Positions 1 to 9,482 of a DNA stretch of 64,000 nucleotides are shown piece after piece. The DNA comes from Leptospira vanthielii serovar Holland str. Waz Holland = ATCC 700522 (GTDB taxonomy: Bacteria > Spirochaetota > Leptospiria > Leptospirales > Leptospiraceae). Below the pieces are notes generated by a model. The model was given only the letters and a program-made list of their open reading frames with translations. It did not search any database and had not been told where the DNA came from. The position numbers and the translations under genes were made by a program. The stretch covers positions 73,724-137,723 of the forward strand of contig NZ_AOGY02000069.1 in NCBI RefSeq assembly GCF_000332455.1, read 5' to 3'. Positions within the stretch are counted from its first letter, which is position 1, and every line of letters starts with the position of its first letter.

Positions 1-173
1 AGTAGGAAAAAAGAACGATACCAAAAATATCCAAGATAATTATTGATACGATTGGACCATTTGTCGAGGCCAGTAATTTTAAATATGTAAGAGAATGATA
101 GTCCGATAGGAAAGAGAATTACAAAAATAGGAATTGCATAACATAATACAACATAGAATTGGAGTTGGCCCAT
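1..173 (-). CDS. partial membrane-protein ORF, continues beyond the left edge
   Basis: An open frame on the minus strand runs from an ATG at 171-173 to the window edge (57 codons seen). The visible part is hydrophobic at first (a stretch like YVVLCYAIPIFVILFPIGL), followed by a short charged loop, so it is probably an N-terminal membrane segment. The frame stays open upstream to the stop codon of the histidine kinase at 267-269, so the true start could lie earlier. No clear ribosome binding site precedes the ATG. No family is recognised, and it could belong to another membrane-bound sensor. Confidence 0.35.
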   Translation of the reverse strand, partial: MGQLQFYVVLCYAIPIFVILFPIGLSFSYIFKITGLDKWSNRINNYLGYFWYRSFFL

Positions 174-266
174 GTGAGAATAGGAACCGACACATGAAGG
201 CGGTAAACAAGAATTCGAAAGAACTGTCTTAAAATCTAAATATTTTTGCAGATACCTTGGAATGCA

Positions 267-2426
267 TCAAAGAGTTAGTTCTAAAAGAAACTTAGTTATT
301 GGATTTCTAACGATGCTAATTTTACCTTCGATTTGATCCATAAGCATACCAATCAACTGTAAACCAAATCCAGGAGAGTGTTCTAAAGTAATGGATTCTG
401 GAATTCCCACACCATTGTCCGAGTATTCTAAATACAGTTTTTTACCTTCTCGAAAGATTTTTAATCCAATCTCTGCACTTGTGATTTCGTTGAAGGCATG
501 TTTCATTGAATTGGTAATGAGTTCGTTCAGAATGATTCCTAAAGAAGAAAGGAGTTTTGCGTTTAACTCAATTGGTTCTTCGAGGATATCCATCTTCACT
601 TCTACATTTTTCGGAAAGATACTGACAATTTCATTAAAGATAGCCGGAAAATAATCTTGTAAAGATACAGTATTGTCTGTTTCAGAATGATATAGTTTAT
701 CATACAATACAATCATACTTTTTACACGTCCCGCAGCCTCATAGAGAATCGTTTGAATAGAAGTGTCGGATTGGGACCTTGCCTGTAGAGTTAACAAGGT
801 AAAGATGGAACTCATATTGTTTTTTACACGATGGTGGATCTCTTTGAGTATATTTTCCTTTTCGTGTAATAACTTTTGAATTTTAGATTCGGAAAGATTA
901 CGAACACTGACGTCTCTCAAAATTACTGTATATAATTTTTCGCCCTTAACGGAAATCTGAGAAATGGAAGCCTCAATAGGAAACTCTTCTCCATTAGCCC
1001 GAAGACCACGGATCTCACCAAGAGCACCCATGGCTCTGCGACTCACTCCTGTTTTAGAAAACGAATCAATATGACTGTCATGTTGGCTACGGAAATCCAT
1101 AGGAATCAAACGATCCAAACCTTGGCCGATGATATCCTTAGATTCGTATCCAAACATTTTTTCTGCAGCTCCATTAAAGAGAATGATTTTTTTAGATTGG
1201 TCGATGCTGATGATGGCATCCATTGCCGATTCAATGATTTGTGTAAGTTTGGCCTCCGATTCACGAATGCGATTCATAGCGTTCAATCGTTCGGAAATAT
1301 CTCTACCAACAGTAATATAACCAATAGGTAAATCACTTTCATCATTCAAAAGTACTTGGTTGATTTCGATATTACGGAGACTTCCATCTTTTGCAAACTT
1401 AATCACTTCTCCAATAAAACTACCTTCCAAATTAACTTTTTCAATCACTTGGTCGCTGGTTAGCTGCAAATAATCTGTTTTTAAAACTTCTAAAACAGAT
1501 TTCCCAATCACTTCTTCTGCTTTCCAATTATAAATCTTTTCTGCAGCTTTGTTCCAATAATTGATTATATGATTAAAATCTGTTCCGATAACGGCATCCA
1601 ATACATTGTTTAACATGTTGGCTTGTTTCGCAATTTGACTTTGAACATTGTATTCTGCCGTGATATCTCGAAAAACGAGCACAACTCCCCTTGTATCACC
1701 ATTGAGATCTTTGATAGGAGATCCTGAATCGGAAATCTGATATTCGGCTCCATCCCGAGAAAGAAGGACTGTATGATTGGCAAGGCCAACAATAGAATTG
1801 GTTCGCAGTACTATATCTACTGGATTTTCTACTAAACTACGAGTTTTTACATTCACAATTTTGAATACATCACTTATGGTAAGTCCGACCGCCTCATCGT
1901 GAGTCCAACCCGTTAATTTCTCCGCAATGGGATTCATACGAATGACTTTTCCATCGCTATCAGTTGCAATGACACCATCGCCAATCGAATGTAAGACGGT
2001 TTCTAGATGCTCTTTTTTACTTTTAGTCAGTTCGTTTGCTTCAAAAAGTTTGAATGCCATTTTGATCGAAGCATCAAGCACCGTAAACCCAGAGTTTTTG
2101 ACTACATATCCATAGGATGTGATGGTTTCTGTTTTTTTGACAATTTCTCTTTCTGTATGAGAGGAGAGGAATACTACGGGAATCTCTTTATGGTTTAATA
2201 TTTCTGTAGCCGTCTGGGTTCCGTCCAATCCTCGTCCGAGGTCAATGTCCATAAGGATGAGGTCGAAAGGTTTACCTTCAAGAATGATGAGTTGGATGGC
2301 ATTTTCCCCATTGGTAACATGTGTTACAGCGTATCCACCTTGCTCCAATTGGTTTTTCTCAAACATGGCGAGGATCGCTTCATCTTCAACTAACAAAATA
2401 GATTTATCAGCGACTACTGTCATCAA
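267..2426 (-). CDS. receiver-PAS-PAS-PAS histidine kinase (HisKA_2 type)
   Basis: Cytoplasmic sensor kinase of 719 residues. Order of domains: an N-terminal response-regulator receiver (about 8-120, acidic pocket VEDE, likely phospho-acceptor Asp60 in LILMDID); three PAS domains (about 140-260, 270-395 and 395-515), each with the usual N-AAEK core; a HisKA_2 dimerisation/phosphoacceptor segment around 530 (EIHHRVKNN); and a C-terminal HATPase with N box (NELITNSMKHAF) and G boxes (DNGVGIP, GFGLQLI). HisKA_2 kinases typically phosphorylate separate receivers. The receiver at the front suggests it is itself the target of another kinase. No membrane segments are seen, so the signal is probably internal (redox, ligand or haem through PAS). 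The gene lies downstream of lnt in the same direction, 142 bases away. The ligand is unknown. Confidence 0.9.
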   Translation of the reverse strand: MMTVVADKSILLVEDEAILAMFEKNQLEQGGYAVTHVTNGENAIQLIILEGKPFDLILMDIDLGRGLDGTQTATEILNHKEIPVVFLSSHTEREIVKKTETITSYGYVVKNSGFTVLDASIKMAFKLFEANELTKSKKEHLETVLHSIGDGVIATDSDGKVIRMNPIAEKLTGWTHDEAVGLTISDVFKIVNVKTRSLVENPVDIVLRTNSIVGLANHTVLLSRDGAEYQISDSGSPIKDLNGDTRGVVLVFRDITAEYNVQSQIAKQANMLNNVLDAVIGTDFNHIINYWNKAAEKIYNWKAEEVIGKSVLEVLKTDYLQLTSDQVIEKVNLEGSFIGEVIKFAKDGSLRNIEINQVLLNDESDLPIGYITVGRDISERLNAMNRIRESEAKLTQIIESAMDAIISIDQSKKIILFNGAAEKMFGYESKDIIGQGLDRLIPMDFRSQHDSHIDSFSKTGVSRRAMGALGEIRGLRANGEEFPIEASISQISVKGEKLYTVILRDVSVRNLSESKIQKLLHEKENILKEIHHRVKNNMSSIFTLLTLQARSQSDTSIQTILYEAAGRVKSMIVLYDKLYHSETDNTVSLQDYFPAIFNEIVSIFPKNVEVKMDILEEPIELNAKLLSSLGIILNELITNSMKHAFNEITSAEIGLKIFREGKKLYLEYSDNGVGIPESITLEHSPGFGLQLIGMLMDQIEGKISIVRNPITKFLLELTL

Positions 2427-2568
2427 ACATCCTTTGAGAACTCCAACCCGGTAGGTATCAGGAATTCACAGACTACAAATGATGCCAAAAATGAAATTTA
2501 ATTCAACCAAATATTTAGAAATCTTCTAATATTAAAATCTGCCCTTATTCCCCTTACATAAATCTCTG

Positions 2569-4014
2569 TTAGTTCCTATTTTTTAGTACATACACAAAAA
2601 TGGACAGACCACAAACGATGAAATAGATTATCCCTATACCGATTATCCAATTCCCTAACTTACTATAAAGTGTTGGAATTGCAGTCGCTGTTACAGAAGC
2701 TACCAAAACTCCATCATTTTCCTCGTAGTAGTCAAGTGTTCCTTTGGCACGACCATAAGCATCGTAAACTCCAGAAAGAGCCCCTCGAGTGGAGCGAACG
2801 ATGGATGTTCCATTTTCGATTCCACGAAGGACGGCCATTTCGGTATGGAAAGGATTGATTCCCTTCCAATCAGAAGCAGGAATAAAAGTGATTCCTGTTC
2901 CTAAATCAGAATGTGTTTTTGTTAGTTGGAGGCTATCAAAATCATAACAGATAGCTACAGACATCTTTCCCCATTCGGTTGTGATGACTCTGATTTCGGA
3001 AGGGTTATGGGAAACTGGCTCACCTGGTGGAATGAATTGTTTGAAATAAATCTGGCGTGTGGATCCATCCTTTCCGATCCAATGTAACTTGTTATCCATA
3101 AAGAATTCTTTTTCTTTGATTGGGACAATATAGGCTGCAATGATTTCAATTTCTTTTCCTTTGGCTAAAGCAGATACTTTTTTTAAAAACGAATCTTCAT
3201 CCTTACGATGGATCATTACAGCTCCTTCATTCCAAACAACTACCTTCGCACCCTCCTCTGCTGCCTGTTTGGTTCGATCAAAAACAAGATCGGTATTCTT
3301 TTGATTTTGGATGGGATCTAACCAAATGGTTTGAATTTCCATTTTGGAAGTCACCGTTCCCACTTTGATACTTCTCCCTTCGATGGGGAGAGTGAGACGC
3401 ACTGTTCCATAAAAAGACAATCCCACTAAAAATAAAGAACAGGTGAATAAAGAATATTGTGAAGACTTGGAGATTTTAGATTCAGAAATATATTCAGATA
3501 AGGATTGATCGATACTTGCATTTACTAAATAAATAAGAAAACTAATTCCCGTGGCTCCAAATAAGGATGCAGATTGTATCAAAATCAAATTGTTGATTTG
3601 ACTATTGGCAAACATTCCCCAAACACCTAACTCAGAACTATAACCACCCACCCATTCGACAATGGTAAATAAAAAGGCAAAACTGAAGATAGGGGAAATT
3701 TGTTTGGAAAATTTTATCTTAAGTTGGTTCCAAATCCAAAGTAGGAGAGTAAATACAATTCCGCCCTGGACACCAGAAAGGATAGCAATCCAGATATGGA
3801 AAGGTTCCGAAACAATCCGCATGGTTGATGCTGTTTGAATTAAAATAAGTGCAATCAGTAGTGTTCGAATGGAATACCCTAATCGAATGTAACGTAAAAA
3901 AGGGACAAGGGTTATCCAAGCAAAGATAGGAATGTTCCAATTCATACCCGTAAAGCCAAGAAAAATCCCACCAAGAGATAACAAAAACCACTTTTGATCC
4001 AAATATTTCATCAA
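2569..4014 (-). CDS. lnt: apolipoprotein N-acyltransferase
   Basis: Inner-membrane enzyme that adds the third acyl chain to the N-terminal cysteine of lipoproteins. The first 205 residues hold about six to seven hydrophobic helices. A nitrilase (CN-hydrolase) domain follows from about 215 to 455, and a last membrane helix closes the protein. The catalytic triad is visible as Glu263 (WNEGA), Lys325 (IYFKQF) and Cys356 (AICYDF). The length (481) is a little short for the family (about 500-550) but all key residues are present. The two first codons are both ATG. Leptospira uses many lipoproteins, several of them in this window. The gene is 47 bases downstream of a TetR gene in the same direction, so the two may be cotranscribed. 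A second Lnt paralogue elsewhere in the genome is possible and would make the exact substrate uncertain. Confidence 0.9.
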   Translation of the reverse strand: MMKYLDQKWFLLSLGGIFLGFTGMNWNIPIFAWITLVPFLRYIRLGYSIRTLLIALILIQTASTMRIVSEPFHIWIAILSGVQGGIVFTLLLWIWNQLKIKFSKQISPIFSFAFLFTIVEWVGGYSSELGVWGMFANSQINNLILIQSASLFGATGISFLIYLVNASIDQSLSEYISESKISKSSQYSLFTCSLFLVGLSFYGTVRLTLPIEGRSIKVGTVTSKMEIQTIWLDPIQNQKNTDLVFDRTKQAAEEGAKVVVWNEGAVMIHRKDEDSFLKKVSALAKGKEIEIIAAYIVPIKEKEFFMDNKLHWIGKDGSTRQIYFKQFIPPGEPVSHNPSEIRVITTEWGKMSVAICYDFDSLQLTKTHSDLGTGITFIPASDWKGINPFHTEMAVLRGIENGTSIVRSTRGALSGVYDAYGRAKGTLDYYEENDGVLVASVTATAIPTLYSKLGNWIIGIGIIYFIVCGLSIFVYVLKNRN

Positions 4015-4061
4015 TATTTCCTTATATAATTATATCTTCATTTACTTATTAGTAACAAATT

Positions 4062-4751
4062 TCATCCCTTTATTTTTCCGCCGGCTCCCCTCCACAAATA
4101 ATACAAGGATTCAAGCCAAAGTTTTTCCAAGTTTTGGTTTAGTTGAAAAGCGAGAACGGGAACTCCAAAAAAACAAGATGCGATTGCCATAGAAAATGAT
4201 TTCCAATCGGTAGATGTTGGGAGTTCGCCATTTTTTGCAGCCACAGATATTGCTCTCCGAATGATTCCTTCGACCCCATCGGCAACCAAATCTTCAATGC
4301 CAACGATCCGAGGAAAGAGTAACGCTCGTTCGGCTTTTGTGAGTTTTGGTTGTTGTAAGGATTTCCGAGTTTTTGCCTGAAAGGATATGATTTCCAGAAG
4401 GATTCTCGGATTTTTTTTGGATTCCTTGGCAGTATAACGAAATAAAGCAGTAAGGATACCAAGTCCGGATTCTGACATTTTTTTCTCATGGGCAAACACA
4501 GAAACTTGCAAACTCCAAATTTGGATGTAATGGAGAATCAAATCACCTTTTTCCGGAAAATAATTATAAAAAGTGGGTTCGGAAACTTCAGCGATCTGAC
4601 AGAGTTCTTTAATTTTAATTTCTTCAAAGGGTTTTGATTCTAATTCTTTTAGGAAGGCAAAGGTTAAATTGGTTCGAGTTTTAGCAAATTTTGTTTCCTT
4701 CAATGGGAAAGAAAGGAGTGGATCCGAATGTTTATTTAAACCTTGAGGCAC
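4062..4751 (-). CDS. TetR/AcrR-family transcriptional regulator
   Basis: DNA-binding repressor of 229 residues. The N-terminal helix-turn-helix is at about 45-72, with the family signature (IKELCQIAEVSEPTFYNYFPEKGDLI, split here only for description). The C-terminal ligand/dimer domain is not close to any family I can name. A palindrome sits 27 bases upstream of the start codon and is the natural autoregulatory operator. The gene precedes lnt in the same direction (47-base gap). Whether lnt is a real target or only a neighbour is inference. The inducing ligand is unknown. Confidence 0.85.
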   Translation of the reverse strand: MPQGLNKHSDPLLSFPLKETKFAKTRTNLTFAFLKELESKPFEEIKIKELCQIAEVSEPTFYNYFPEKGDLILHYIQIWSLQVSVFAHEKKMSESGLGILTALFRYTAKESKKNPRILLEIISFQAKTRKSLQQPKLTKAERALLFPRIVGIEDLVADGVEGIIRRAISVAAKNGELPTSTDWKSFSMAIASCFFGVPVLAFQLNQNLEKLWLESLYYLWRGAGGKIKG

Positions 4752-4777
4752 GATCTAAATATAGCTGGCTTTAATTT

Positions 4778-4791
4778 TATAGTCAACTATA
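4778..4791. promoter_or_regulatory. candidate TetR operator (TATAG-N4-CTATA)
   Basis: Inverted repeat with 5-base arms and a TCAA spacer, 27 bases upstream of the TetR start at 4751. The position fits an autoregulatory operator overlapping the promoter. The arms are short and A+T-rich, so chance is possible. Confidence 0.4.
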
Positions 4792-4899
4792 TATTTTTGC
4801 ATAACTTTCAGAAAAATGAACTTATGGGAAGTTTTTTTAAGGAAATGGGAAATTTGGTTTCGGGAAAAATGGGTTTGTGGTAGAAGGAACGCATTGGGC

Positions 4900-4919
4900 G
4901 GTGGGTCTAGTTCCCCACC
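4900..4919. other. G+C-rich hairpin beyond the xer gene
   Basis: GGTGGG and CCCACC arms lie around an 8-base loop, about 50 bases after the stop of the recombinase on the minus strand. The surrounding 60 bases are unusually G+C-rich for this window. No T-run follows, so it is at best a weak terminator. Confidence 0.3.
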
Positions 4920-4970
4920 CTCAGATCAGGGCGGGGAGATTCTATCCGCGCGCGAAACTATATCCTATCC

Positions 4971-5906
4971 CTATTTCTTCGCATGAGGATGTGCATTCCT
5001 ATACACTTCCTTCAAACGGTCCCTCGATACACTTAAATATATTTGTGTTGAGGATAAAGAAGCATGACCGAGTAACTCTTGTACGGCGCGAATATCGGCC
5101 CCAGCATTCAATAAATCAGTGGCGAAGGTATGTCTAAATTTATGCGGAGTGATGGCTTTTTCCATTCCCATTACGACTCTACGTTCAGATAAAATATAAC
5201 GAATCCCTCGTGTTGTTAATTTTCCACCGCGTTGGTTTAAGAAAATTTCGTCAGGACCCGCAGAACCTCTTTCTTCCAAATACTCTCTTAAAGCAACTTG
5301 TGCTTCGTCACCAATAAACACGAATCGTTCTTTACGACGTTTCCCCATAACTTTGAGTGAAGTTAATTCCTCGTTGAGATCGCTTAACTTGGCATTGACT
5401 AACTCAAACACACGTAGTCCCGTGCTATACAATACTTCGACAATAGCTTTGTCTCGTTTTCCTAAAACTTCCGCTTTTTCTCCATCTTCATAGTCGAGAA
5501 TGTCTTCTGTTTCTATTTGTGTAAAATTTTTGGGTAACTTCTTTTTGGTTTTTGGAAAACTCACCTGCAGGATGGGATTGGCTCCAATTTTTTCTTCTCG
5601 GAATAAAAATTTATAAAAAGTGCGGAGAGAAGATAGTTTACGACTCTGGGTTCGTTTGTCTTGTTTTTTCGTGGCTTTTAAATCTGCAAAGTAAGACCGC
5701 ACATCCAAAACATCGACTGTCAAAATATCGATTTCTTCTTTCAAACAAAACTCAAAGAAAAATTTCAAATCACGGAGGTATGCAAATAGAGTATGTTCCG
5801 AATAGTTCTTTTCGATTTTTAAATAAGTTCGGTAACTGCGAAAGAGTTCAGCCATGGCTTGGGGGAAATGGTCGGGGATTTGGACTTCAAGAACTGGCAG
5901 GGTCAT
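4971..5906 (-). CDS. xerC: tyrosine recombinase, XerC/XerD family
   Basis: Site-specific recombinase of 311 residues, a usual length for Xer proteins, which resolve chromosome dimers at dif during division. The SAM-like core-binding domain covers about 17-105 and the catalytic domain about 130-305. Catalytic residues are visible: Arg165 (STGLRVFE), the beta-hairpin Lys near 189 (GKRRKER), His255 and Arg258 (HKFRHTF), His281 (LLGHASL) and the nucleophile Tyr290 (TQIYL). All are intact, so the enzyme should be active. It is divergent from recA, and the two share a 302-base intergenic region with a strong inverted repeat. There is no integrase-type extension or nearby attachment site, so a chromosomal housekeeping role is more likely than a phage one. 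Sequence reading alone does not decide between XerC and XerD. Confidence 0.85.
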   Translation of the reverse strand: MTLPVLEVQIPDHFPQAMAELFRSYRTYLKIEKNYSEHTLFAYLRDLKFFFEFCLKEEIDILTVDVLDVRSYFADLKATKKQDKRTQSRKLSSLRTFYKFLFREEKIGANPILQVSFPKTKKKLPKNFTQIETEDILDYEDGEKAEVLGKRDKAIVEVLYSTGLRVFELVNAKLSDLNEELTSLKVMGKRRKERFVFIGDEAQVALREYLEERGSAGPDEIFLNQRGGKLTTRGIRYILSERRVVMGMEKAITPHKFRHTFATDLLNAGADIRAVQELLGHASLSSTQIYLSVSRDRLKEVYRNAHPHAKK

Positions 5907-6208
5907 ACAGAAAGAATATCGGCAAAGTTTTCTTTCTCCTACGGCAAAAAAACACTATACAAGTACTTACGTTTTGTTTAGTGTTGAAAACGGAAAAAAA
6001 AGACATAATCCAGAAAAAATTCCCTCCCCCTTCTAATTTGTCCCAGGCTTCAGGCATAATGAGACCAATCCGGAAGAGAAAAAGAGTGGAATGCGGAAGG
6101 GATGGGTTCATCCTTGAAAGAGTCGGTTCAGAAGAATTTTTTGAAACCAACGAACCCAGTCCCCTACCTAGTCTTTCGGAACACCGATTTTAGGAGAACG
6201 TTTGATTC
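5907..6208. other. intergenic region between divergent xer and recA
   Basis: A 302-base region with no convincing gene. It must hold the promoters of both divergent genes. The only strong structure is the 12-base inverted repeat at 5951-5985. A short frame on the minus strand through 5887-6150 has no family resemblance and is left out. A ribosome binding site (AGGAG) ends at about 6197, shortly before the recA ATG. Confidence 0.6.
5951..5985. promoter_or_regulatory. 12-base inverted repeat upstream of recA (candidate operator)
   Basis: Arms AACACTATACAA (5951-5962) and TTGTTTAGTGTT (5974-5985) match at 11 of 12 positions around an 11-base spacer. The repeat lies 44 bases from the xer start and 223 bases from the recA start. 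It could be an operator acting on either divergent promoter or a cruciform/hairpin site. It does not match the TTTG-N5-CAAA LexA box reported for Leptospira. Confidence 0.5.
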
Positions 6209-7372
6209 ATGAAAAAAGAGAAAGCTGACAAGGCTCAAGAAAAAGAAACCGACCAAAGAAAGCAGGCCATTGACGCTGCCCTAGGCCAAATCGAAAAACA
6301 ATTTGGTAAAGGTTCCATTATGCGCCTTGGCGCCGATACACGTATGTCAGAAATGAACGTAGTATCCACAGGTTCTTTGGATCTAGACATTGCCTTAGGG
6401 ATAGGCGGGTTTCCTTCTGGTAGAATCTTAGAAATTTATGGACCAGAGTCTTCTGGTAAAACAACACTCACTCTTTCTGCGATCGCAGAAACACAGAAAA
6501 AAGGAGGCATTGCCGCCTTTATCGATGCGGAACACGCCCTCGATCCGTCTTATGCCAAAAAATTGGGAGTGAACGTAGACGACCTACTCGTAGCCCAACC
6601 AGACAACGGGGAAGAAGCATTAGAAATTTGTGAATCCTTGGTTCGCTCGAATGCGATTGATCTCATCGTGATCGATTCGGTTGCCGCTCTCGTTCCGAAA
6701 GCTGAGATCGAAGGCGATATGGGCGATTCGCACATGGGTTTGCAAGCTCGCCTTATGTCCCAAGCCCTCAGAAAACTCACTGGAACCATATCCAAATCCA
6801 ATACAACAGTTATATTTATCAACCAGATCCGTATGAAGATCGGTGTGATGTTTGGAAGTCCAGAAACCACTACCGGTGGGAACGCCTTAAAATTCTATGC
6901 TTCGATCCGATTGGACATCCGTCGTATTGAGACTCTGAAAGAAAAAGAAGAACCTGTAGGAAACCGAGTTCGCGTGAAAGTGGTGAAAAATAAATGTGCC
7001 CCTCCTTTCCGCCAAGCAGAGTTTGACATCATGTATGCGACTGGTATCAATAAAGAAAGTTCTCTTATCGATCTTGCCGTTCGCCATGACCTCGTTGGGA
7101 AAGCAGGTTCTTGGTACTCCTATGGTGGAGAAAAAATCGGCCAAGGAAAAGAACAGGTCAGACTTTTCTTTCTCGAAAACCCAGACATTGCATTCAAAAT
7201 TGAAAACCAAGTTCGGGACCTCAACGGGCTTCCGCTTGTCGACCAAGCAAAGATCCAAACAAGGGAAGTAAAATCCATTGAAAGGGATCCGAAAGAAACT
7301 AAAGAAACAAAATCAAAACAACCAGTTAGTTTCTCCACCGAAGCAGACGGAGACGTTGCTGTCGGAGAATAG
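6209..7372 (+). CDS. recA: recombinase A
   Basis: DNA-dependent ATPase that forms the filament for homologous recombination and triggers LexA self-cleavage in the SOS response. The 387-residue protein has the Walker A motif GPESSGKTT (78-86), the Walker B stretch [10 protein letters not shown], the L1/L2 DNA-binding loops ([14 protein letters not shown] and the segment around [11 protein letters not shown]) and the usual C-terminal domain with a long acidic, lysine-rich tail. The N-terminus carries a charged extension of about 15 residues, as in other spirochaetes. A good ribosome binding site (AGGAG) precedes the ATG. A rho-independent terminator follows 31 bases after the stop, so recA appears to be its own transcription unit. 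Confidence 0.98.
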   Translation: MKKEKADKAQEKETDQRKQAIDAALGQIEKQFGKGSIMRLGADTRMSEMNVVSTGSLDLDIALGIGGFPSGRILEIYGPESSGKTTLTLSAIAETQKKGGIAAFIDAEHALDPSYAKKLGVNVDDLLVAQPDNGEEALEICESLVRSNAIDLIVIDSVAALVPKAEIEGDMGDSHMGLQARLMSQALRKLTGTISKSNTTVIFINQIRMKIGVMFGSPETTTGGNALKFYASIRLDIRRIETLKEKEEPVGNRVRVKVVKNKCAPPFRQAEFDIMYATGINKESSLIDLAVRHDLVGKAGSWYSYGGEKIGQGKEQVRLFFLENPDIAFKIENQVRDLNGLPLVDQAKIQTREVKSIERDPKETKETKSKQPVSFSTEADGDVAVGE

Positions 7373-7403
7373 ATAAACACGGCTTTCTTTTTAGGAACCA
7401 TTG

Positions 7404-7438
7404 ACCGGTTCGGGGTTTCCCGGGCCGGTTTTTTTTTT
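7404..7438 (+). terminator. rho-independent terminator after recA
   Basis: ACCGG (7404-7408) pairs with CCGGT (7425-7429), and CGGG (7411-7414) with CCCG (7419-7422). A run of ten T follows directly. Stem and T-run are both strong. Confidence 0.85.
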
Positions 7439-7554
7439 GCCAAATCAAACGAAGGTAATTTCCACTTACACAAAGAAAAATCGAAGTCCATCTATGAAAA
7501 AGGATGTCTGGAATCTGTCTTCGGGGAGATTGTTCCTTAGACATTCCGAAACCT

Positions 7555-8598
7555 ATGACAAAAAAGCTCATCCTCTTCGTATTTATTTTTTCCCTCCAAT
7601 GCCAAATCCAAGAAAAGAAAACAGAAACTGCCTATGGGGAAACCTCTCTCCATGATGAATGGGCCGGTCTCAGTAGTTCTGATCCACTCCATAAAAACGA
7701 AATGGATCTCAGTTGGAAAAAGTTAATCAATACAAAAGATACAATCACCAATTACCTGAAAGGAAAAGAATACCAACCAAAAGTAAAAACTGTTGTTTAC
7801 CCTTTTAGTGGAATCGATGTTCTAAACCTATTCTCTTTTTATCCAAATTGTGATCGTTATATTTTGTTTGGATTGGAAGAACCCGGTTACCCAAACCAAT
7901 ACAGTTCTCTTTCTGATAAAGAAAAACAAATCGTAAAACAGGGAATAAGGAACTTATCGGATCATTTGGCTGGCAGAAATTATTTCACGTACCGGAAAAT
8001 GAAGGAAGAAACTAAGAAAAAAGAACTGAACGGAGCCTATCCAGTGTTTGTTGCCTTCCTTCGTCGAATGGGGAAAGAGATATTAGATTCAAAAGAGGAA
8101 GTGATTGTTGGCAAAGGGATTACTTATAAGGGTTTTACAATTTCCCTTTATGATGCAAAACTAAAAAAATACGAAACACTTACCTACTTTAAAATATTCT
8201 TAATTGGCAATGAAGGTGTTCCCGGCGACGGATTGTATGAATACTTCTCTGAGTTAACGAACGTTGGAATTTTTACAAAATCTGCGGAGTATTTGTTTCA
8301 TGGGGAAAAACGAAAGTTAGTTAGAGACCTCCTTCTAAAGAATGCAGAATTTGTAGTTCAAGATGAGTCGGGTTTCCCCATTCGGTTTTTTCCGGAGGAG
8401 AGCTGGAAACGCCAAGTTTTTGGAAGGTATGAAAGGTCCTGGAATTTATCCGGGGCAGTTGTCCCGGAAGTCCAACCAGAATTGAAACACTTGAGTGCGA
8501 TTACAAATGACGAAACCCTACCCTTTCCCTTTGGTTATGGGTATTTAGGAACTAAGGACAACCGTCAGTCGGCTGTCCTCGTCTTCGAAAAGAAATAA
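7555..8598 (+). CDS. hypothetical lipoprotein
   Basis: Protein of 347 residues starting at ATG 7555. The N-terminus is a lipoprotein signal (MTKKLILFVFIFSLQC), with the lipidated cysteine at about residue 16. The frame is open 17 codons further upstream, but the lipobox decides for 7555. The mature part is charged and globular-looking, with no repeats, no membrane helices and no family I recognise. A stretch around YPNCDRYILFGLEEPG stands out as conserved-looking. It is probably anchored in the outer or inner membrane facing the periplasm. It lies between the recA terminator and a convergent aldo/keto reductase, so it seems to be transcribed alone. Function unknown. Confidence 0.75.
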   Translation: MTKKLILFVFIFSLQCQIQEKKTETAYGETSLHDEWAGLSSSDPLHKNEMDLSWKKLINTKDTITNYLKGKEYQPKVKTVVYPFSGIDVLNLFSFYPNCDRYILFGLEEPGYPNQYSSLSDKEKQIVKQGIRNLSDHLAGRNYFTYRKMKEETKKKELNGAYPVFVAFLRRMGKEILDSKEEVIVGKGITYKGFTISLYDAKLKKYETLTYFKIFLIGNEGVPGDGLYEYFSELTNVGIFTKSAEYLFHGEKRKLVRDLLLKNAEFVVQDESGFPIRFFPEESWKRQVFGRYERSWNLSGAVVPEVQPELKHLSAITNDETLPFPFGYGYLGTKDNRQSAVLVFEKK

Positions 8599-8635
8599 AA
8601 AAAGTCTAAGATCGAGATTCGGATTGGGATTTCGA

Positions 8636-9463
8636 TTACTCTACAGTAGTGGGATCCCAACAAGTTCGAAAATCTTCATTCCAACCAGCAATTTCCTTCA
8701 TATCTGAGTCTGATAAAACAAAATCATATACATCCGCATTCTCTCGAATGCGTTCTGGATTTTTTGATTTTGGAATGACTACGTGGCCTGCTTGTAAAGA
8801 CCAACGAATCAAAATTTGCGCATTTGATTTTTTATATTGGCTCGCAAGTTTTGTGATCCTGGAGTCTTCCAACTTTTGTCCATGAGCCAGCGGACTATAG
8901 GCTTCGAGTAAAATTCCTTTTTGGATACAATATTCTTTTAGTTTTGTGTCTTGTAAAAAGGGATGGTATTCCACTTGGTTCATCGCAGGAACCGTTCCCG
9001 TTTCTTTTAAAAGTTCTTCAAGATGGGATACCATAAAATTACTGACACCTATGGATTTTGCCTTGCCTGCTGCTTTTATTTTTTCTAAAGCCTTCCAAGA
9101 CTCATTGCGTTTTCCAGAAACAGGAAAATGGATCAAATACATATCTACATAGTCTGTTCCTAATTTCTTCAGTGATACGTCTATCGCACGTAATGCAGTA
9201 TCATACCCTTGGTCAGCGTTCCAAAGTTTTGTAACGAGAAATATATCACTCCGACTCACTCCACTCTCTTTGATGGCAGTCCCTACATCCGCTTCGTTTC
9301 CATAAATGGCTGCGGTGTCAATATGCCGGTAACCCAATGACAAAGCTGATTTGACAGCCTCCAAACATTCTTTGGGTCGGGATTTCCAAACACCAAGTCC
9401 TAACTGAGGAACGGAGATGGATTGGTTTGACTGTAAAGTAGATGTGATCTTAAGATTTGACAT
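8636..9463 (-). CDS. aldo/keto reductase
   Basis: NADPH-dependent carbonyl reductase of 275 residues, cytoplasmic, with a (beta/alpha)8 barrel. The catalytic tetrad is visible: Asp49 and Tyr54 (HIDTAAIYGNE), Lys79 (VTKLW) and His112 (YLIHFP). The cofactor signature near the C-terminus (VVIPKSKNPERIREN) is also present. Length and motifs match the AKR5-type, 2,5-diketo-gluconate-reductase-like group, which reduces a wide range of aldehydes and ketones. The physiological substrate cannot be read from sequence. The gene follows the ClpB-like gene in the same direction, but a 16-base perfect inverted repeat lies between them, just upstream of this start. Confidence 0.92.
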   Translation of the reverse strand: MSNLKITSTLQSNQSISVPQLGLGVWKSRPKECLEAVKSALSLGYRHIDTAAIYGNEADVGTAIKESGVSRSDIFLVTKLWNADQGYDTALRAIDVSLKKLGTDYVDMYLIHFPVSGKRNESWKALEKIKAAGKAKSIGVSNFMVSHLEELLKETGTVPAMNQVEYHPFLQDTKLKEYCIQKGILLEAYSPLAHGQKLEDSRITKLASQYKKSNAQILIRWSLQAGHVVIPKSKNPERIRENADVYDFVLSDSDMKEIAGWNEDFRTCWDPTTVE

Positions 9464-9482
9464 AAAGTAATCGTTAGACTAA

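Noticed and set aside
5879..5891. TTTG-GACTT-CAAG, one base from a Leptospira LexA box
   Set aside because: It lies inside the xer coding sequence, more than 300 bases from recA, and one half-site is wrong. Likely chance.
5887..6150. Minus-strand frame in the xer-recA gap
   Set aside because: Low-complexity translation and no ribosome binding site; it overlaps the xer start and the strong inverted repeat.
5552..6193. Plus-strand open frame across the start of the xer gene and into the xer-recA gap
   Set aside because: It runs antisense to most of the intact recombinase, has no family resemblance and ends shortly before recA. The xer protein with full catalytic residues is the real gene.
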